NCBI GenBank assembly: GCA_021155195.1
Contig: JAJNPV010000042.1
Coordinates: 1-64,000, forward strand
Source of the DNA: Ohtaekwangia sp.
GTDB taxonomy: Bacteria > Bacteroidota > Bacteroidia > Cytophagales > Cyclobacteriaceae
DNA: 64,000 nt
Direction: 5' to 3'
The translations under genes were made by a program, and so were the position numbers. Below the pieces are notes generated by a model. The model was not told the DNA's origin and searched no databases. It worked only from the letters and a program-made list of their open reading frames with translations. This document shows, one piece after another, positions 33,765 to 42,821 of the stretch; within the stretch, counting starts at the first letter, position 1, and each line of letters opens with the position of its first letter.

Positions 33765-34277
33765 ATGGATTTGAAAACAAGTCTCAAAAATAAACAATTA
33801 ACCTTTCAAAGACTTTCGGTTTTTGTTCTCATTTTATTTTTGTTTGGTTCCTGCGCATCTGCGCGAAGGGCGCGTGTGCGCGAAGAACAGGTGAAAGAGG
33901 TAATTCAAGCAGCACGTGCTTTTACTGGCACACCTTATAAATGGGGCGGAACAACCCGGGCAGGGATGGACTGTTCCGGTCTTACTGGAAATGCTTTTCG
34001 TGCAATTAATTTGGATTTGCCACGTACAACGGATGGCCAGGCCTTAGTGGGCGAAAAAGTAAAACTTAAGAATGTGATTCCCGGTGATCTTGTTTTTTTC
34101 GCAACCGGGAAAAGAAAACGTGACATAACTCATGTGGGAATTGTTACCGATATAAAGGCGCGCGATAATGTAAAGTTTATTCACGCCTCCACATCATTGG
34201 GAGTGGTGGAAACAAATTTATATTCCGATTATTATATAAAACGATTTCGCGTTGCACGCAGAATTATTGATAAATAG
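33765..34277 (+). CDS. NlpC/P60 endopeptidase lipoprotein
   Basis: From the ATG at 33765 the 170-residue protein has a lipoprotein signal (FVLILFLFGSCASA, Cys predicted lipidated). The NlpC/P60 domain has the catalytic Cys in GMDCSGLTGNAF, His in DITHVGIV and a third polar residue in KFIHASTS. It should cut the D-gamma-glutamyl-meso-DAP bond in peptidoglycan stems. It is divergent from the FAD oxidase with only 30 bases between start codons, so both promoters must be within the coding regions or overlap. Confidence 0.87.
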   Translation: MDLKTSLKNKQLTFQRLSVFVLILFLFGSCASARRARVREEQVKEVIQAARAFTGTPYKWGGTTRAGMDCSGLTGNAFRAINLDLPRTTDGQALVGEKVKLKNVIPGDLVFFATGKRKRDITHVGIVTDIKARDNVKFIHASTSLGVVETNLYSDYYIKRFRVARRIIDK

Positions 34278-34289
34278 CCAGACTTAATT

Positions 34290-34310
34290 CGTCAATCGTA
34301 ACTCGTCATT
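34290..34310. repeat. Three 7-bp imperfect tandem repeats
   Basis: CGTCAAT CGTAACT CGTCATT: three heptamers in a row, between the NlpC and asparaginase genes. Short repeats of this type are common intergenic fillers in Bacteroidota. No function is suggested. Confidence 0.4.
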
Positions 34311-34326
34311 CTTTAAATTCATACTC

Positions 34327-35292
34327 ATGACATCTCGTAGAAAATTTATTCAACTCGGTACCTTGGCCTCCTTGGTACCGGTAACAAAATTGTTTGGATT
34401 CAAGCAACCTGCACCTGTTTTAAAACCTGTAGTCGTTTCTACCTGGAATTTTGGTTTGGACGCGAATGTGGAAGCCTGGAAAATTCTTTCGGCTAATGGA
34501 AGAGCGTTAGATGCCGTAGAAGCAGGGGCACGAGTACCGGAAGGAGACCCAAAAGAAAGTTCAGTTGGGTTAGGTGGCCTGCCGGATCGTGATGGGCGGG
34601 TAACCCTTGATTCATGCATTATGGATGAGTTTGCCAATTGTGGAGCGGTAGCTTGCTTAGAACATATTGTGCATCCGGTTTCGGTTGCCCGGAAAGTAAT
34701 GGAAAAGACCCCGCATGTATTTTTGGTTGGTGAAGGGGCATTAAAGTTTGCGTTGGCGAATGGATTTAAAAAAGAAAATCTACTCACGAAAGAATCTGAG
34801 AAAGCATGGAAAGAATGGTTGAAGACTGCTCAATACAAGCCAGTTGCTAATATTGAAAATCATGATACCATTGGTATTGTGGCCTTGGACGGAAAACAAA
34901 ACTTATCGGGAGCCTGCACTACCAGTGGCATGGCGTATAAAATGCAAGGTCGGGTGGGAGACTCGCCTATTATTGGAGCGGCTTTGTTTGTAGATAACGA
35001 AATTGGAGCTGCAACATCTACAGGAGTGGGCGAAGAAGTAATTCGCATTGTGGGTTCGCATTTAGTAGTAGAACTTATGCGCCAGGGAAATTCACCACAA
35101 CAAGCCTGTGAGTTGGCTGTTGCCAGGATTGTAAAAAATCAACCCAAGAAATCGAAAGAGATACAAGTAGGATTTTTAGCACTCAGCAAAAATGGTGAGT
35201 ATGGCGCCTTTGCTTTGCAGAAAGGATTTACCTATGCAGTTAAAAGTGAGGAAGTAGACAATAAGTTATTTGAGGCAAAGAGCTACTATTGA
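34327..35292 (+). CDS. N4-(beta-N-acetylglucosaminyl)-L-asparaginase, Tat-exported
   Basis: The 321-residue protein begins with a twin-arginine signal (MTSRRKFIQLGTLASLVP), so it is exported folded. It matches glycosylasparaginases: the autocleavage site is in NIENHDTIGIVALDG (Thr at about residue 182 becomes the N-terminal nucleophile), followed by TTSGMAYKMQGRVGDSPIIG and EIGAATSTGVGEEVIR. These hydrolyse the GlcNAc-Asn bond left from glycoproteins. Its precise substrate here is not known. It is 49 bases after the NlpC gene and 16 bases before the next lipoprotein start. Confidence 0.9.
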   Translation: MTSRRKFIQLGTLASLVPVTKLFGFKQPAPVLKPVVVSTWNFGLDANVEAWKILSANGRALDAVEAGARVPEGDPKESSVGLGGLPDRDGRVTLDSCIMDEFANCGAVACLEHIVHPVSVARKVMEKTPHVFLVGEGALKFALANGFKKENLLTKESEKAWKEWLKTAQYKPVANIENHDTIGIVALDGKQNLSGACTTSGMAYKMQGRVGDSPIIGAALFVDNEIGAATSTGVGEEVIRIVGSHLVVELMRQGNSPQQACELAVARIVKNQPKKSKEIQVGFLALSKNGEYGAFALQKGFTYAVKSEEVDNKLFEAKSYY

Positions 35293-35308
35293 CACCTCCA
35301 TTATCTCA

Positions 35309-35998
35309 ATGAAGAATTTCCTTTTATTAGTAGTGGTATGTTTAGGATGCTCCAATCCAAAAAAATATTCTGACGTCAATTTGGTAAATGACGATACAGT
35401 TAGAACTAAGAATACATACAAAGAACAGTCAAGGATTTTAGTCGCTCAGATTTTGGAGGATAATTTCCCAAAGTGGCTTTCGTATCAAGATTCGGTTTTT
35501 GAAAAAGTTAATCTGGATAGCTTTCAGATCGAACAAAATGAACTTTGGCGTAGGCAAACTGAGGAAGTGCCGACTAAAGAATACCTTGATTTACTATCTG
35601 GATATTTATTCTATTCAAAAGATTCATCTAAGATTCTAGATATTTATAGTGGATCAATTGACTTTGAAAAAACACAATCAGGAAAGTTGCAAGGGTTATA
35701 CACAATAAATTCAGGAGTATTTTACTATGACTTAAAGACCAAAACAAAGACAGCGCTATTTGGAGAAAGACTTTATGAAGCTTTTGAAGACGCAATATGG
35801 ATTTCAAATGATGTGTTAGTAATTGTGGGGGATTATTGCTACAGAGAAAAAAGAGAACTTTCAGTATGGGTAGTTGATCTGAAATCACAAAGGGAAGTTC
35901 GATACTTTCAAGTATATCCTCAAAAAATGCAATACGTTAATGATTACCTGTTTAAAGAGAAGTTGAAGAATGTTAATGTTTACATGGATGATCAGTAG
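35309..35998 (+). CDS. Lipoprotein of unknown function
   Basis: From the ATG at 35309 the 229-residue product begins MKNFLLLVVVCLGCSN, a lipoprotein signal with Cys14 as the acceptor. A longer reading from 35270 would overlap the asparaginase stop and lose the signal. The mature part is largely beta-rich and charged (SGYLFYSKDSSKILDIYSGS, WISNDVLVIVGDYCYREK), perhaps a small propeller-like fold. I recognise no family. It may be co-transcribed with the asparaginase gene. Confidence 0.65.
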   Translation: MKNFLLLVVVCLGCSNPKKYSDVNLVNDDTVRTKNTYKEQSRILVAQILEDNFPKWLSYQDSVFEKVNLDSFQIEQNELWRRQTEEVPTKEYLDLLSGYLFYSKDSSKILDIYSGSIDFEKTQSGKLQGLYTINSGVFYYDLKTKTKTALFGERLYEAFEDAIWISNDVLVIVGDYCYREKRELSVWVVDLKSQREVRYFQVYPQKMQYVNDYLFKEKLKNVNVYMDDQ

Positions 35999-36021
35999 TA
36001 TTTTATTTTAAAGAAACAAAA

Positions 36022-36765
36022 ATGAACATCGAGATCGTGGTCTATAACATCGAATCGGCCCTTCGGGCGCAAGAAGGCGGAGCCGATCGGATTGAGCTTT
36101 GCGACAATCCGGCTGAAGGTGGCACAACACCATCGTTTGGCACTATTGAAGCCGTGCGGCAAAATGTAAACATGGATGTGTATGTAATGATTCGTCCGCG
36201 TGGTGGTGACTTTCACTATTCTAATTATGAATTTCATTGCATGAAGCGTGACATCGATCAATGCCAGAAGATAAGTGTTGATGGTGTGGTTTTTGGAATT
36301 TTAAATGCAGATGGAACGCTCGATAAAAAACGGTGCAAAGAATTAATTGACCGGGCTCGTCCGCTTAAAGTAACGTGCCACCGGGCGTTTGATATGACTC
36401 GCGATCCATTCGAAGCATTGGAGGATTGTATTGAAATAGGCTTCCATCGCATTCTTACAGCAGGCCATCAAACAACTGCCTTAAAAGGAGTTGATTTAAT
36501 TGCGCGATTAATTGAGAAAGCAAATGGCCGCATTGCCATTATGCCGGGGTCAGGTGTAAATGAAAATACCGTAGAGGAATTAGTGCGCACTACCAAGGCG
36601 ATAGAAATTCATTTTTCAGCAACTGCTTTCCGCGAAAGCGCGATGCAATATCGCAACCAGGCTATAGCGGGAATGGGTTCAGACGAAGGCTCGGAATTTA
36701 AATACCGTACTGTGGATCCTGAACGGGTTAGAGCCATGAGAAAGTTGGCGGAAGGAGTGAAGTGA
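36022..36765 (+). CDS. cutC: CutC family protein (copper homeostasis / putative TIM-barrel)
   Basis: The 247-residue protein has the CutC signature NIEIVVYNIESALRAQEGGADRIELCDN at the N-terminus (written in two parts: NIEIVVYNIESALRAQ then GGADRIELCDNPAEGG), VYVMIRPRGGDFHYSNYE and TCHRAFDMTRDPFEAL, ending with a GMGSDEGSE motif. CutC has a TIM-barrel fold; its role in copper tolerance is disputed, and an enzymatic function is possible. It is a single gene, 23 bases after the lipoprotein and before a terminator of the convergent outer-membrane gene. Confidence 0.9.
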   Translation: MNIEIVVYNIESALRAQEGGADRIELCDNPAEGGTTPSFGTIEAVRQNVNMDVYVMIRPRGGDFHYSNYEFHCMKRDIDQCQKISVDGVVFGILNADGTLDKKRCKELIDRARPLKVTCHRAFDMTRDPFEALEDCIEIGFHRILTAGHQTTALKGVDLIARLIEKANGRIAIMPGSGVNENTVEELVRTTKAIEIHFSATAFRESAMQYRNQAIAGMGSDEGSEFKYRTVDPERVRAMRKLAEGVK

Positions 36766-36897
36766 TTTCTATCATTTCAAGGGAAAATACTTGGCTAAGC
36801 CGCCATTAAAATATTGGGGCTATCAAATTATCCTTCTTCAGTAATTGATGAAGCCAGGAAATTGAGTTCAGAATTGAAGAAATAGTGACTTTCAGTA

Positions 36898-36930
36898 ATA
36901 AAAAATGCCGACTCCCCCGAGCCGGCATTT
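36898..36930 (-). terminator. Rho-independent terminator of outer-membrane protein gene
   Basis: A 12-bp stem (36903-36914 with 36919-36930, one G-T pair on the minus strand) closes on a GGGG loop, and on the minus strand is followed by a T-rich run (36907 down to 36898). It lies 22 bases beyond the stop codon of the gene at 36953-39850. Confidence 0.8.
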
Positions 36931-36952
36931 ACCCACCTAAACTACCCAATTC

Positions 36953-39850
36953 TTATTCTCCGCGCTTAGCCTTCATTGGGAATGAACCAAACTGACCAAC
37001 CGTCATAACACCCGCAAACTCGTCACCGGTAATTACTCCTTTCACAGTTATTGTATTTGTATTCGGGCCGAAGCTCGTTTCATAATTAAAGCTTAATTCA
37101 TTTCCATTCACTTGTACATCTTTGATAGGAGTTTCCTTTTGCATGCGACTGTTGATGATAGTTCCAGCATATGAATCACCCTCTTTAGTTATTTTCAATG
37201 TTCCACCATTGGCACCTTGTGGCGACTCGATTGAATAAGCCCATGTACCTGTTGCATCAACTACAGCAGTAGGATCTGACTGAATTGCAGGCACTGCAAC
37301 AGCGGCTGGCCGTTGTCCACCCTGAACCCCTGCAAAACCACCCGCTGCCTGACCACCTTGTTGCTCCTGACCACCGGCATCAAAACCACCACCTTCACCA
37401 CCTTGCTTTAAGTCGTCACTCGAAATTGATCTGCGGCTTCTGCGAGAACTTGATCCCCTGCTACTATTACCTCCTTCAATTTTTCCGAAGCGTAGATTAA
37501 CATTTACCTTAAAATTCAGATTCTGCCTGATTGAAGTACCAGTCTGTGTTATGTCAGGAGTAATCGTTTCATTTCGGACTGTGATCGTTTTCCCAAAGAA
37601 GTTCTCTGCTCCAAAACCAATGCTTCCGCGCTTATTAGGAAGGTTCTTGTTTAGCCCCAATGAATAAACCCCAAATCCACCCTGAAAGCCCTGTAGTTGT
37701 ACATTTTTTCCTCGTGCAAAACTGAAAAACTGAACACTCCAATCTTTATTTATATTATAACTTCCAAATAAGCGACCGCTAATAACCCATCCTTCATTAC
37801 TTGCTTTATATTTTTCATCGGCAACATTGTTCGTTAGGGTAGCATAATAAATTTCCGGGCCACCATTAAAGGTTATTTTTTCTCCGATAGAAAGATTGAT
37901 GTTAGTGCTAAGGCCGTATGAATTCTCTATTCCAATATTTCTGTAAGAGTTACTGATGATTGTAGTATCAGCATTTACATAAACTGCCTCACTAACGCGT
38001 TGGATTGAATTGTTGCTATTTCGAGCAAACCCGGTGAAGTTTATTCCAATACTTTTCAAATAGGTGCTATAACTCAACTCAAAGTTGTTGGTGTATTCAG
38101 GATCAAGAGACGGATTGCCAACTGTAACGTTAAGAGGATTAGAACCCTGAATATTTGGGTTTAGATAACGAATAGAAGGCCGTTGGATTCTGCGATTATA
38201 AGCCGCTTTGATCATGTTGTTGTTAGCAAGTTTCCTGGAAAAATTTACTGAGGGAACAAAAATTCCATAAGACGGGATTTTAATATCCTGTTCATCTTGA
38301 AAAAAAGCATCAATGGTTGTGTACTCATACCTTCCGCCAGCCTTAAATGCATATTTTTTAAGATTGAGCGTATAAGAAAGGTATCCAGCACTTACATTTT
38401 GTATATAATTAAAAACATTCGATAGCTGAGCATCCAAAATTGGCTGATAATCATCCAAGCCTTGAGCCGAGAAGGACGCAAAATCACTCAGGGCTTTGCG
38501 CCTAGTTTGTTTTCCACCCAGTTCCAATAATTGATTATCTGAAATTGGAGTTTGATAATCTATTTGAAGGGCAAATTCTTCATTGTAGCTGTCGTTATCA
38601 TTTTTTCTTCTACTTAACGTTGTAAAGTCAGAGGGATCAAAAGTTATATTCTCAAAGTCATTTATCCCGTCATCAATACTGTATAACCCCAAAATGCTCA
38701 ACTCACGATCTTTCTTTTCATATAAATGAGTGAAATTCACATTCATATCAATGGAGTTAGAGGTATTATTAGTTACCACATTCTGATTGCTTTGACGAGT
38801 TAGGCTGTTATCTGAATTTGTAAAAATTTGTGAAGTCAGATTATCCTGATAATCTTTTCCACCCCGAGCTCCTAAGCGAATAGAAGATGTAATGAAATTT
38901 TTTGGGTTAAAATCGTAATCAATACCAAAAGAGTAATTAGCTCTAAGGTTATTGCTTCGGGTGTCAGCAGTTTGAATAGAAGTTTGAACCGCAGTTATTT
39001 GAGTATTCTCGAAACTTCCTAACGTATTATAGCCGAATCGGCCCCAACCACCAACAGAAAGCCCAAGCTTGCCTTTTTTGTAGCCACCACGCAATCCAAG
39101 ATTTGAACCTCGGTTACCAACACTTCCGTTTACGTTTAGTGTCGCGCCTTCCAACACGTTCTTTTTTGTAATGATGTTAATGATACCGGTTGTTCCTTCA
39201 GCATCGTACTTTGAAGAAGGTGATGTGATTACTTCTACCGATTTAATTTCGTCTGCCGGAATTTGCTTAAGGGCATCGGCAACACTACCGGCTGTTATAG
39301 TTGAAGGACGATTGTTAATTAACACGCGGATGTTTTGACTTCCGCGGATGGAAACGTTGCCATCTAAGTCTACAGTTAATAATGGAACTCGTTTCAATAC
39401 ATCTGAAGCATCACCACCCTTAGCGGTGTTATCATTCTCTGCATTGTAGATCATGCGATCTACTTTTTCTTCAATAAGTGTTTTTTGTGCTTCAACAGTT
39501 ACAGCCTCCAATACTTCGGTTGATGAACTAAGTAAAATAGTACCTAAGTCAACATCCCAGTTTTTATCTGTAATTTCTACCTCACGCTTTATGGTTTCGA
39601 AACCAATGAAGGAAATGGCTACTATATATTTGCCATTGTTTATTCCCTTAACAACAAACTTACCTTTGGCATCTGCGATAGTGCCATCCACAGGCTTATT
39701 GGTAGTTGGGTCGTTGAGTGCTATAGTTGCAAATTCAACGGGGTTGCTGCTTTCGGCTTCTTTAATAGTGCCCGAAACTTTTCCGTTTCCTTGCGCCACA
39801 ACCACCAACGTGGCTACACTAAAAAGAAAAGAGAGGTAGATTTTTTTCAT
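36953..39850 (-). CDS. Outer-membrane beta-barrel protein with C-terminal extra domain
   Basis: The 965-residue protein has a signal peptide, a CarboxypepD_reg domain (about 24-110), a TonB-type plug (about 130-230, MIYNAENDNTAKGGDASDVL, SIRGSQNIRVLINNRPSTIT) and an outer-membrane barrel (OMP_b-brl_3, about 300-815). After the last barrel strand it continues with an Arg/Ser run, a Gly/Gln-rich linker (about 830-880) and a separate 80-residue beta domain (GTWAYSIESPQGANGGTLKI to the end). It faces a LytS/LytTR pair across a 256-base gap, which may regulate it. Substrate unknown. It ends with a strong terminator. Confidence 0.85.
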   Translation of the reverse strand: MKKIYLSFLFSVATLVVVAQGNGKVSGTIKEAESSNPVEFATIALNDPTTNKPVDGTIADAKGKFVVKGINNGKYIVAISFIGFETIKREVEITDKNWDVDLGTILLSSSTEVLEAVTVEAQKTLIEEKVDRMIYNAENDNTAKGGDASDVLKRVPLLTVDLDGNVSIRGSQNIRVLINNRPSTITAGSVADALKQIPADEIKSVEVITSPSSKYDAEGTTGIINIITKKNVLEGATLNVNGSVGNRGSNLGLRGGYKKGKLGLSVGGWGRFGYNTLGSFENTQITAVQTSIQTADTRSNNLRANYSFGIDYDFNPKNFITSSIRLGARGGKDYQDNLTSQIFTNSDNSLTRQSNQNVVTNNTSNSIDMNVNFTHLYEKKDRELSILGLYSIDDGINDFENITFDPSDFTTLSRRKNDNDSYNEEFALQIDYQTPISDNQLLELGGKQTRRKALSDFASFSAQGLDDYQPILDAQLSNVFNYIQNVSAGYLSYTLNLKKYAFKAGGRYEYTTIDAFFQDEQDIKIPSYGIFVPSVNFSRKLANNNMIKAAYNRRIQRPSIRYLNPNIQGSNPLNVTVGNPSLDPEYTNNFELSYSTYLKSIGINFTGFARNSNNSIQRVSEAVYVNADTTIISNSYRNIGIENSYGLSTNINLSIGEKITFNGGPEIYYATLTNNVADEKYKASNEGWVISGRLFGSYNINKDWSVQFFSFARGKNVQLQGFQGGFGVYSLGLNKNLPNKRGSIGFGAENFFGKTITVRNETITPDITQTGTSIRQNLNFKVNVNLRFGKIEGGNSSRGSSSRRSRRSISSDDLKQGGEGGGFDAGGQEQQGGQAAGGFAGVQGGQRPAAVAVPAIQSDPTAVVDATGTWAYSIESPQGANGGTLKITKEGDSYAGTIINSRMQKETPIKDVQVNGNELSFNYETSFGPNTNTITVKGVITGDEFAGVMTVGQFGSFPMKAKRGE

Positions 39851-40068
39851 TTTGACTTAAGATTGAGTGCTTTTTTGTTCAATTTTTATCGATACAGCCT
39901 ATTTAACTGCAAATGAAATCCAATTGTTTGGGCTGGTGAAACTTATTATATACACCCCTATAAATAGTCGACAATCGGGCAGTAAACTCAATCAAACACC
40001 TTCATAGTCCATTATGGGGGGTAGGTCGATTATTAAACCGGATGGGTCGTAAAAGAGTAAAAATCTAT

Positions 40069-40097
40069 TTTGTATTACCATACATCGTATACTTTTG
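40069..40097 (+). promoter_or_regulatory. Bacteroidota-type promoter of lytS-like gene
   Basis: TTTG at 40069-40072 and TACTTTTG at 40090-40097, 17 bases apart, fit the Bacteroidota -33/-7 consensus TTTG / TAnnTTTG. It lies 9 bases before the ATG at 40107, so the mRNA would be almost leaderless. This excludes the upstream TTG at 40095, which falls in the -7 element. The rest of the 39851-40094 gap also has a CACCCCTATA / TATGGGGGG imperfect inverted pair of unknown use. Confidence 0.6.
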
Positions 40098-40106
40098 CCA
40101 CTCATC

Positions 40107-41147
40107 ATGAGTTCAACATCACAACGTACTAAGGTTATTCTGCTACACGTCTCTTTTTGGTGCGTGTATCTTTCTGTACTCTTCTATCAAGTTTCCTCCT
40201 TTCAGAAGGGTCGGGATATTGTAGATTGGGGCCGGGTACTCACTATAGTCTCAACGCAGGTATTTTTTGCAGCCCTGCTTTCCTACGTGAACTACTTTAC
40301 ATTCTTACCTCAGCTTCTAGCTAAAGACAACAAGTGGAAATATGTAATTCAGTTCATACTATTTTTTACTGTTGTTATCTCGCTGCGAATTTATCTGGAA
40401 CGTGAGGTGCTGAATGTGAGCACAAATCGCGAGGGCTATTTGTTTAGCATGCGGTTTATTGTTCAGGTAGTTACCAGTAATTTATTTATTGTAATTTTTG
40501 TAGGCATGCTACGCTTTGCAGAGGATTGGTTTGAGTTGGAAGCCCGTAGAAAAGAAATTGAGCATGAAAAACTGGCGGCTGAACTAAATTTCTTGAAAGC
40601 TCAAATCAATCCACACTTCTTATTTAACACACTAAACAATCTTTATTATTTGGCCTACACCAAGTCGGATAACACCACCGAGGTAATTGCCAAACTTTCG
40701 CAGATGATGCGCTATATGATCTACGACTCAAACCACCCAAAGGTATTGCTAAGCAAGGAGATTGAGTACATGCAGAATTATATAAGCCTTGAGCGCCTGC
40801 GATTGAATGATCAGATCCCAATTAAGTTTGATTTGAAAGGCGAGATTGAAAATAAATGGATCACTCCTTTGATATTCATTACGTTTTTAGAGAATGCATT
40901 TAAGCACGGAGTGAACAACAGCAATCCAAAGGCGTGGGTAAATGTATCCATTCAAATAGCAGACAATGAATGTATTTACACGGTTGAAAACAGTAAACCT
41001 GAAAAAGCAGACACACACGAAAAATCAGGGATTGGTTTGCAAAATGTAGCCCGAAGGTTGGAGTTAAGTTACCCCGGTAAATATCAACTCACCAGTGAAG
41101 ATAAAAAGGATGTATATTTCGTTCAACTGACGCTCACCTTACGTTGA
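40107..41147 (+). CDS. LytS-like sensor histidine kinase (His_kinase family)
   Basis: From the ATG at 40107 the 346-residue protein has four transmembrane helices (about 9-27, 43-63, 77-97 and 118-140). It then has the PF06580 catalytic segment KAQINPHFLFNTLNNLYYLA (phospho-His in the PHFLFN motif), and an ATPase with LIFITFLENAFKHGVN and a GIGLQNVARRLEL G-box. It should phosphorylate the LytTR regulator whose TTG start overlaps its TGA stop. The signal is not known; the sensor part is entirely membrane-embedded. Confidence 0.92.
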   Translation: MSSTSQRTKVILLHVSFWCVYLSVLFYQVSSFQKGRDIVDWGRVLTIVSTQVFFAALLSYVNYFTFLPQLLAKDNKWKYVIQFILFFTVVISLRIYLEREVLNVSTNREGYLFSMRFIVQVVTSNLFIVIFVGMLRFAEDWFELEARRKEIEHEKLAAELNFLKAQINPHFLFNTLNNLYYLAYTKSDNTTEVIAKLSQMMRYMIYDSNHPKVLLSKEIEYMQNYISLERLRLNDQIPIKFDLKGEIENKWITPLIFITFLENAFKHGVNNSNPKAWVNVSIQIADNECIYTVENSKPEKADTHEKSGIGLQNVARRLELSYPGKYQLTSEDKKDVYFVQLTLTLR

Positions 41148-41869
41148 AACTGAATTGTGTCATTATTGAAGATGAGCCCTTGGCTCGCAACCTGATGATT
41201 GATTACGTGAAGAAAGTACCTTCACTTAATTTAGTTCAGGCATTTTCTAATCCACTGGAGGCACTTGAAGCACTTCGCACTCTTTCTGTGGATGTTCTTT
41301 TTCTGGACATACAAATGCCAGAACTAACGGGTATCTCCTTATTGAAAGTGCTTACTAAAAAGCCATTTATCATTCTTACTACTGCTTATTCTGATTATGC
41401 GTTGGAGGGCTATGAATTGGATGTGGCCGACTATCTGTTAAAGCCTGTTACTTTCGAGCGTTTTTTAAAAGCGGTAGACAAAGTAATGCAACGTGCGGAA
41501 GCAGAATCGAAACCAGCAATTGTGCGTGGTGAATCGGCTCAACCTACCGCACCTTTTGTTTTTGTAAAGGATGGTACCAAACTGGTGAAGGTTAAGTTGG
41601 ATGAAATTTTATATGTGGAAGGGTTGAAAGACTATGTAACCATACACACCAAAACTCAAAAGATTGTCACGCTGCAGCGGCTTAAAACATTAGAGGAACA
41701 ATTGCCGGCAGATAAATTCATTCGCATTCACAATTCGTACATCGTGGCGTTAAGTGCCATTGATGTAGTGCATAAAAATGAAGTACAAATTGGTGCGGTC
41801 TCCTTATCAATAGGAGACACCTATCGCAAAACCTTTAAGGAGTTTATTGACAAAAAGCATCTTCAATAA
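41144..41869 (+). CDS. LytTR-family response regulator
   Basis: The 241-residue protein has a receiver (phospho-Asp in DVLFLDIQMPELTG near residue 54; Thr and Lys in ILTTAY and YLLKPVT) and a C-terminal LytTR DNA-binding domain (about 140-241; KDGTKLVKVKLDEILYVEG, FIRIHNSYIVALSAI). I start it at the TTG at 41144, which overlaps the kinase TGA in TTGA. LytTR regulators in Bacteroidota often control neighbouring outer-membrane proteins, so the divergent barrel protein at 36953-39850 is a candidate target. Confidence 0.93.
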   Translation: MKLNCVIIEDEPLARNLMIDYVKKVPSLNLVQAFSNPLEALEALRTLSVDVLFLDIQMPELTGISLLKVLTKKPFIILTTAYSDYALEGYELDVADYLLKPVTFERFLKAVDKVMQRAEAESKPAIVRGESAQPTAPFVFVKDGTKLVKVKLDEILYVEGLKDYVTIHTKTQKIVTLQRLKTLEEQLPADKFIRIHNSYIVALSAIDVVHKNEVQIGAVSLSIGDTYRKTFKEFIDKKHLQ

Positions 41870-41894
41870 TTAAGAGGTAAATCTCTTTAGAAGA

Positions 41895-42713
41895 TTATCT
41901 CCCAAACCCTTTTGTCTCAGTAAATCCGGCTGGAATTGCAAAGTCAGACGCAGGAAGGGTCTCTTTTTTTATTTCAGTAGCCTCCATTACCATAATCATT
42001 TGAGGTGTTGTTAACTCCATTTTTAATGGAGTTCCTTCAAGCCCTTCGTAATACATGGAACTACCTCCTTTGCCCAATCCTTGCTTCGAAAGGCTTTTCA
42101 AGTCAAACCCTTTAATTTCGGTAGTTGTCCAAAAGATCTGCTTTATTGTTGTACCGTGTTCGGTTATTTCAACAATGTATTTGGTACAGGTGTGATTTAA
42201 TATTTTTGTGGTCTCACTTGTTTTAGTAACTGCGTGTTTTGATGAGGGCTTTTCAGTTGCATCGGTGGAAGTTATCATGTAGGTTTTTGCTTCGCGGTCT
42301 AGAAGATATGATTGTTGCTTATCGCCCAGGTATAAAACTTCGGCAGCTATCAGGCCTCCATCCATTTTAGAAATGGAATTGTTTCCTTTTATTTTTACGG
42401 TCATGCTTTTTGGGATCATCGAACTCATATCTCCGCCCTGCATCATTTTTAAGGCACTTTCCATTTGAGCTTTCATTTGTGGATTTGACTCCAGCATGGC
42501 CTTCATCTGCGGACTATTCATTTGTTCCTGCATCTGTTTCATCTTAGCCTGGTTTGCCGGATCACTCATTTCTTTTTGAGCCTTTTCCATTTGCGCTTTC
42601 ATTTTCGGGTCGGTTATTTCTGATTTAATTGACCACCGAAGGGTACCTTCAAAAGTTTGTGCTTGCGCCACGATGGTACATGCGAGTAAAAAAAAGCTCA
42701 GTAATGTTTTCAT
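41895..42713 (-). CDS. Secreted DUF4412 protein with Met/Gln/Lys-rich segment
   Basis: From the ATG at 42713 the product (272 residues) has a signal peptide (MKTLLSFFLLACTIVAQAQ). The N-terminal FEGTLRWSIKSEI and the C-terminal GTPLKMELTTPQMIMVMEAT fit the DUF4412 family, which is beta-rich and of unknown function. Residues about 35-90 are a low-complexity helix dense in Met, Gln and Lys (KMKQMQEQMNSPQMKAML) with roughly 11-residue spacing. That segment may be a coiled coil or a flexible metal-binding stretch. It is convergent with the LytTR gene. Confidence 0.72.
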   Translation of the reverse strand: MKTLLSFFLLACTIVAQAQTFEGTLRWSIKSEITDPKMKAQMEKAQKEMSDPANQAKMKQMQEQMNSPQMKAMLESNPQMKAQMESALKMMQGGDMSSMIPKSMTVKIKGNNSISKMDGGLIAAEVLYLGDKQQSYLLDREAKTYMITSTDATEKPSSKHAVTKTSETTKILNHTCTKYIVEITEHGTTIKQIFWTTTEIKGFDLKSLSKQGLGKGGSSMYYEGLEGTPLKMELTTPQMIMVMEATEIKKETLPASDFAIPAGFTETKGFGR

Positions 42714-42821
42714 GCTGCAGTTGTTTGAATGTAAATATAAATAAGAATGACTTTGGAAGCACGAATACAAAAATCAGCCCAAGTTTGGTGATTGAACTTA
42801 TTCAATTGATCATTATCAACG

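Noticed and set aside
34350..34787. 145-codon minus-strand ORF
   Set aside because: Antisense to the asparaginase gene with no domain or signal; not a real gene.
36774..36886. Short open frame ending ...SSVIDEARKLSSELKK
   Set aside because: Only about 28 codons long, without start codon, so I cannot call it a gene; it could be a relic, but no parent was recognised.
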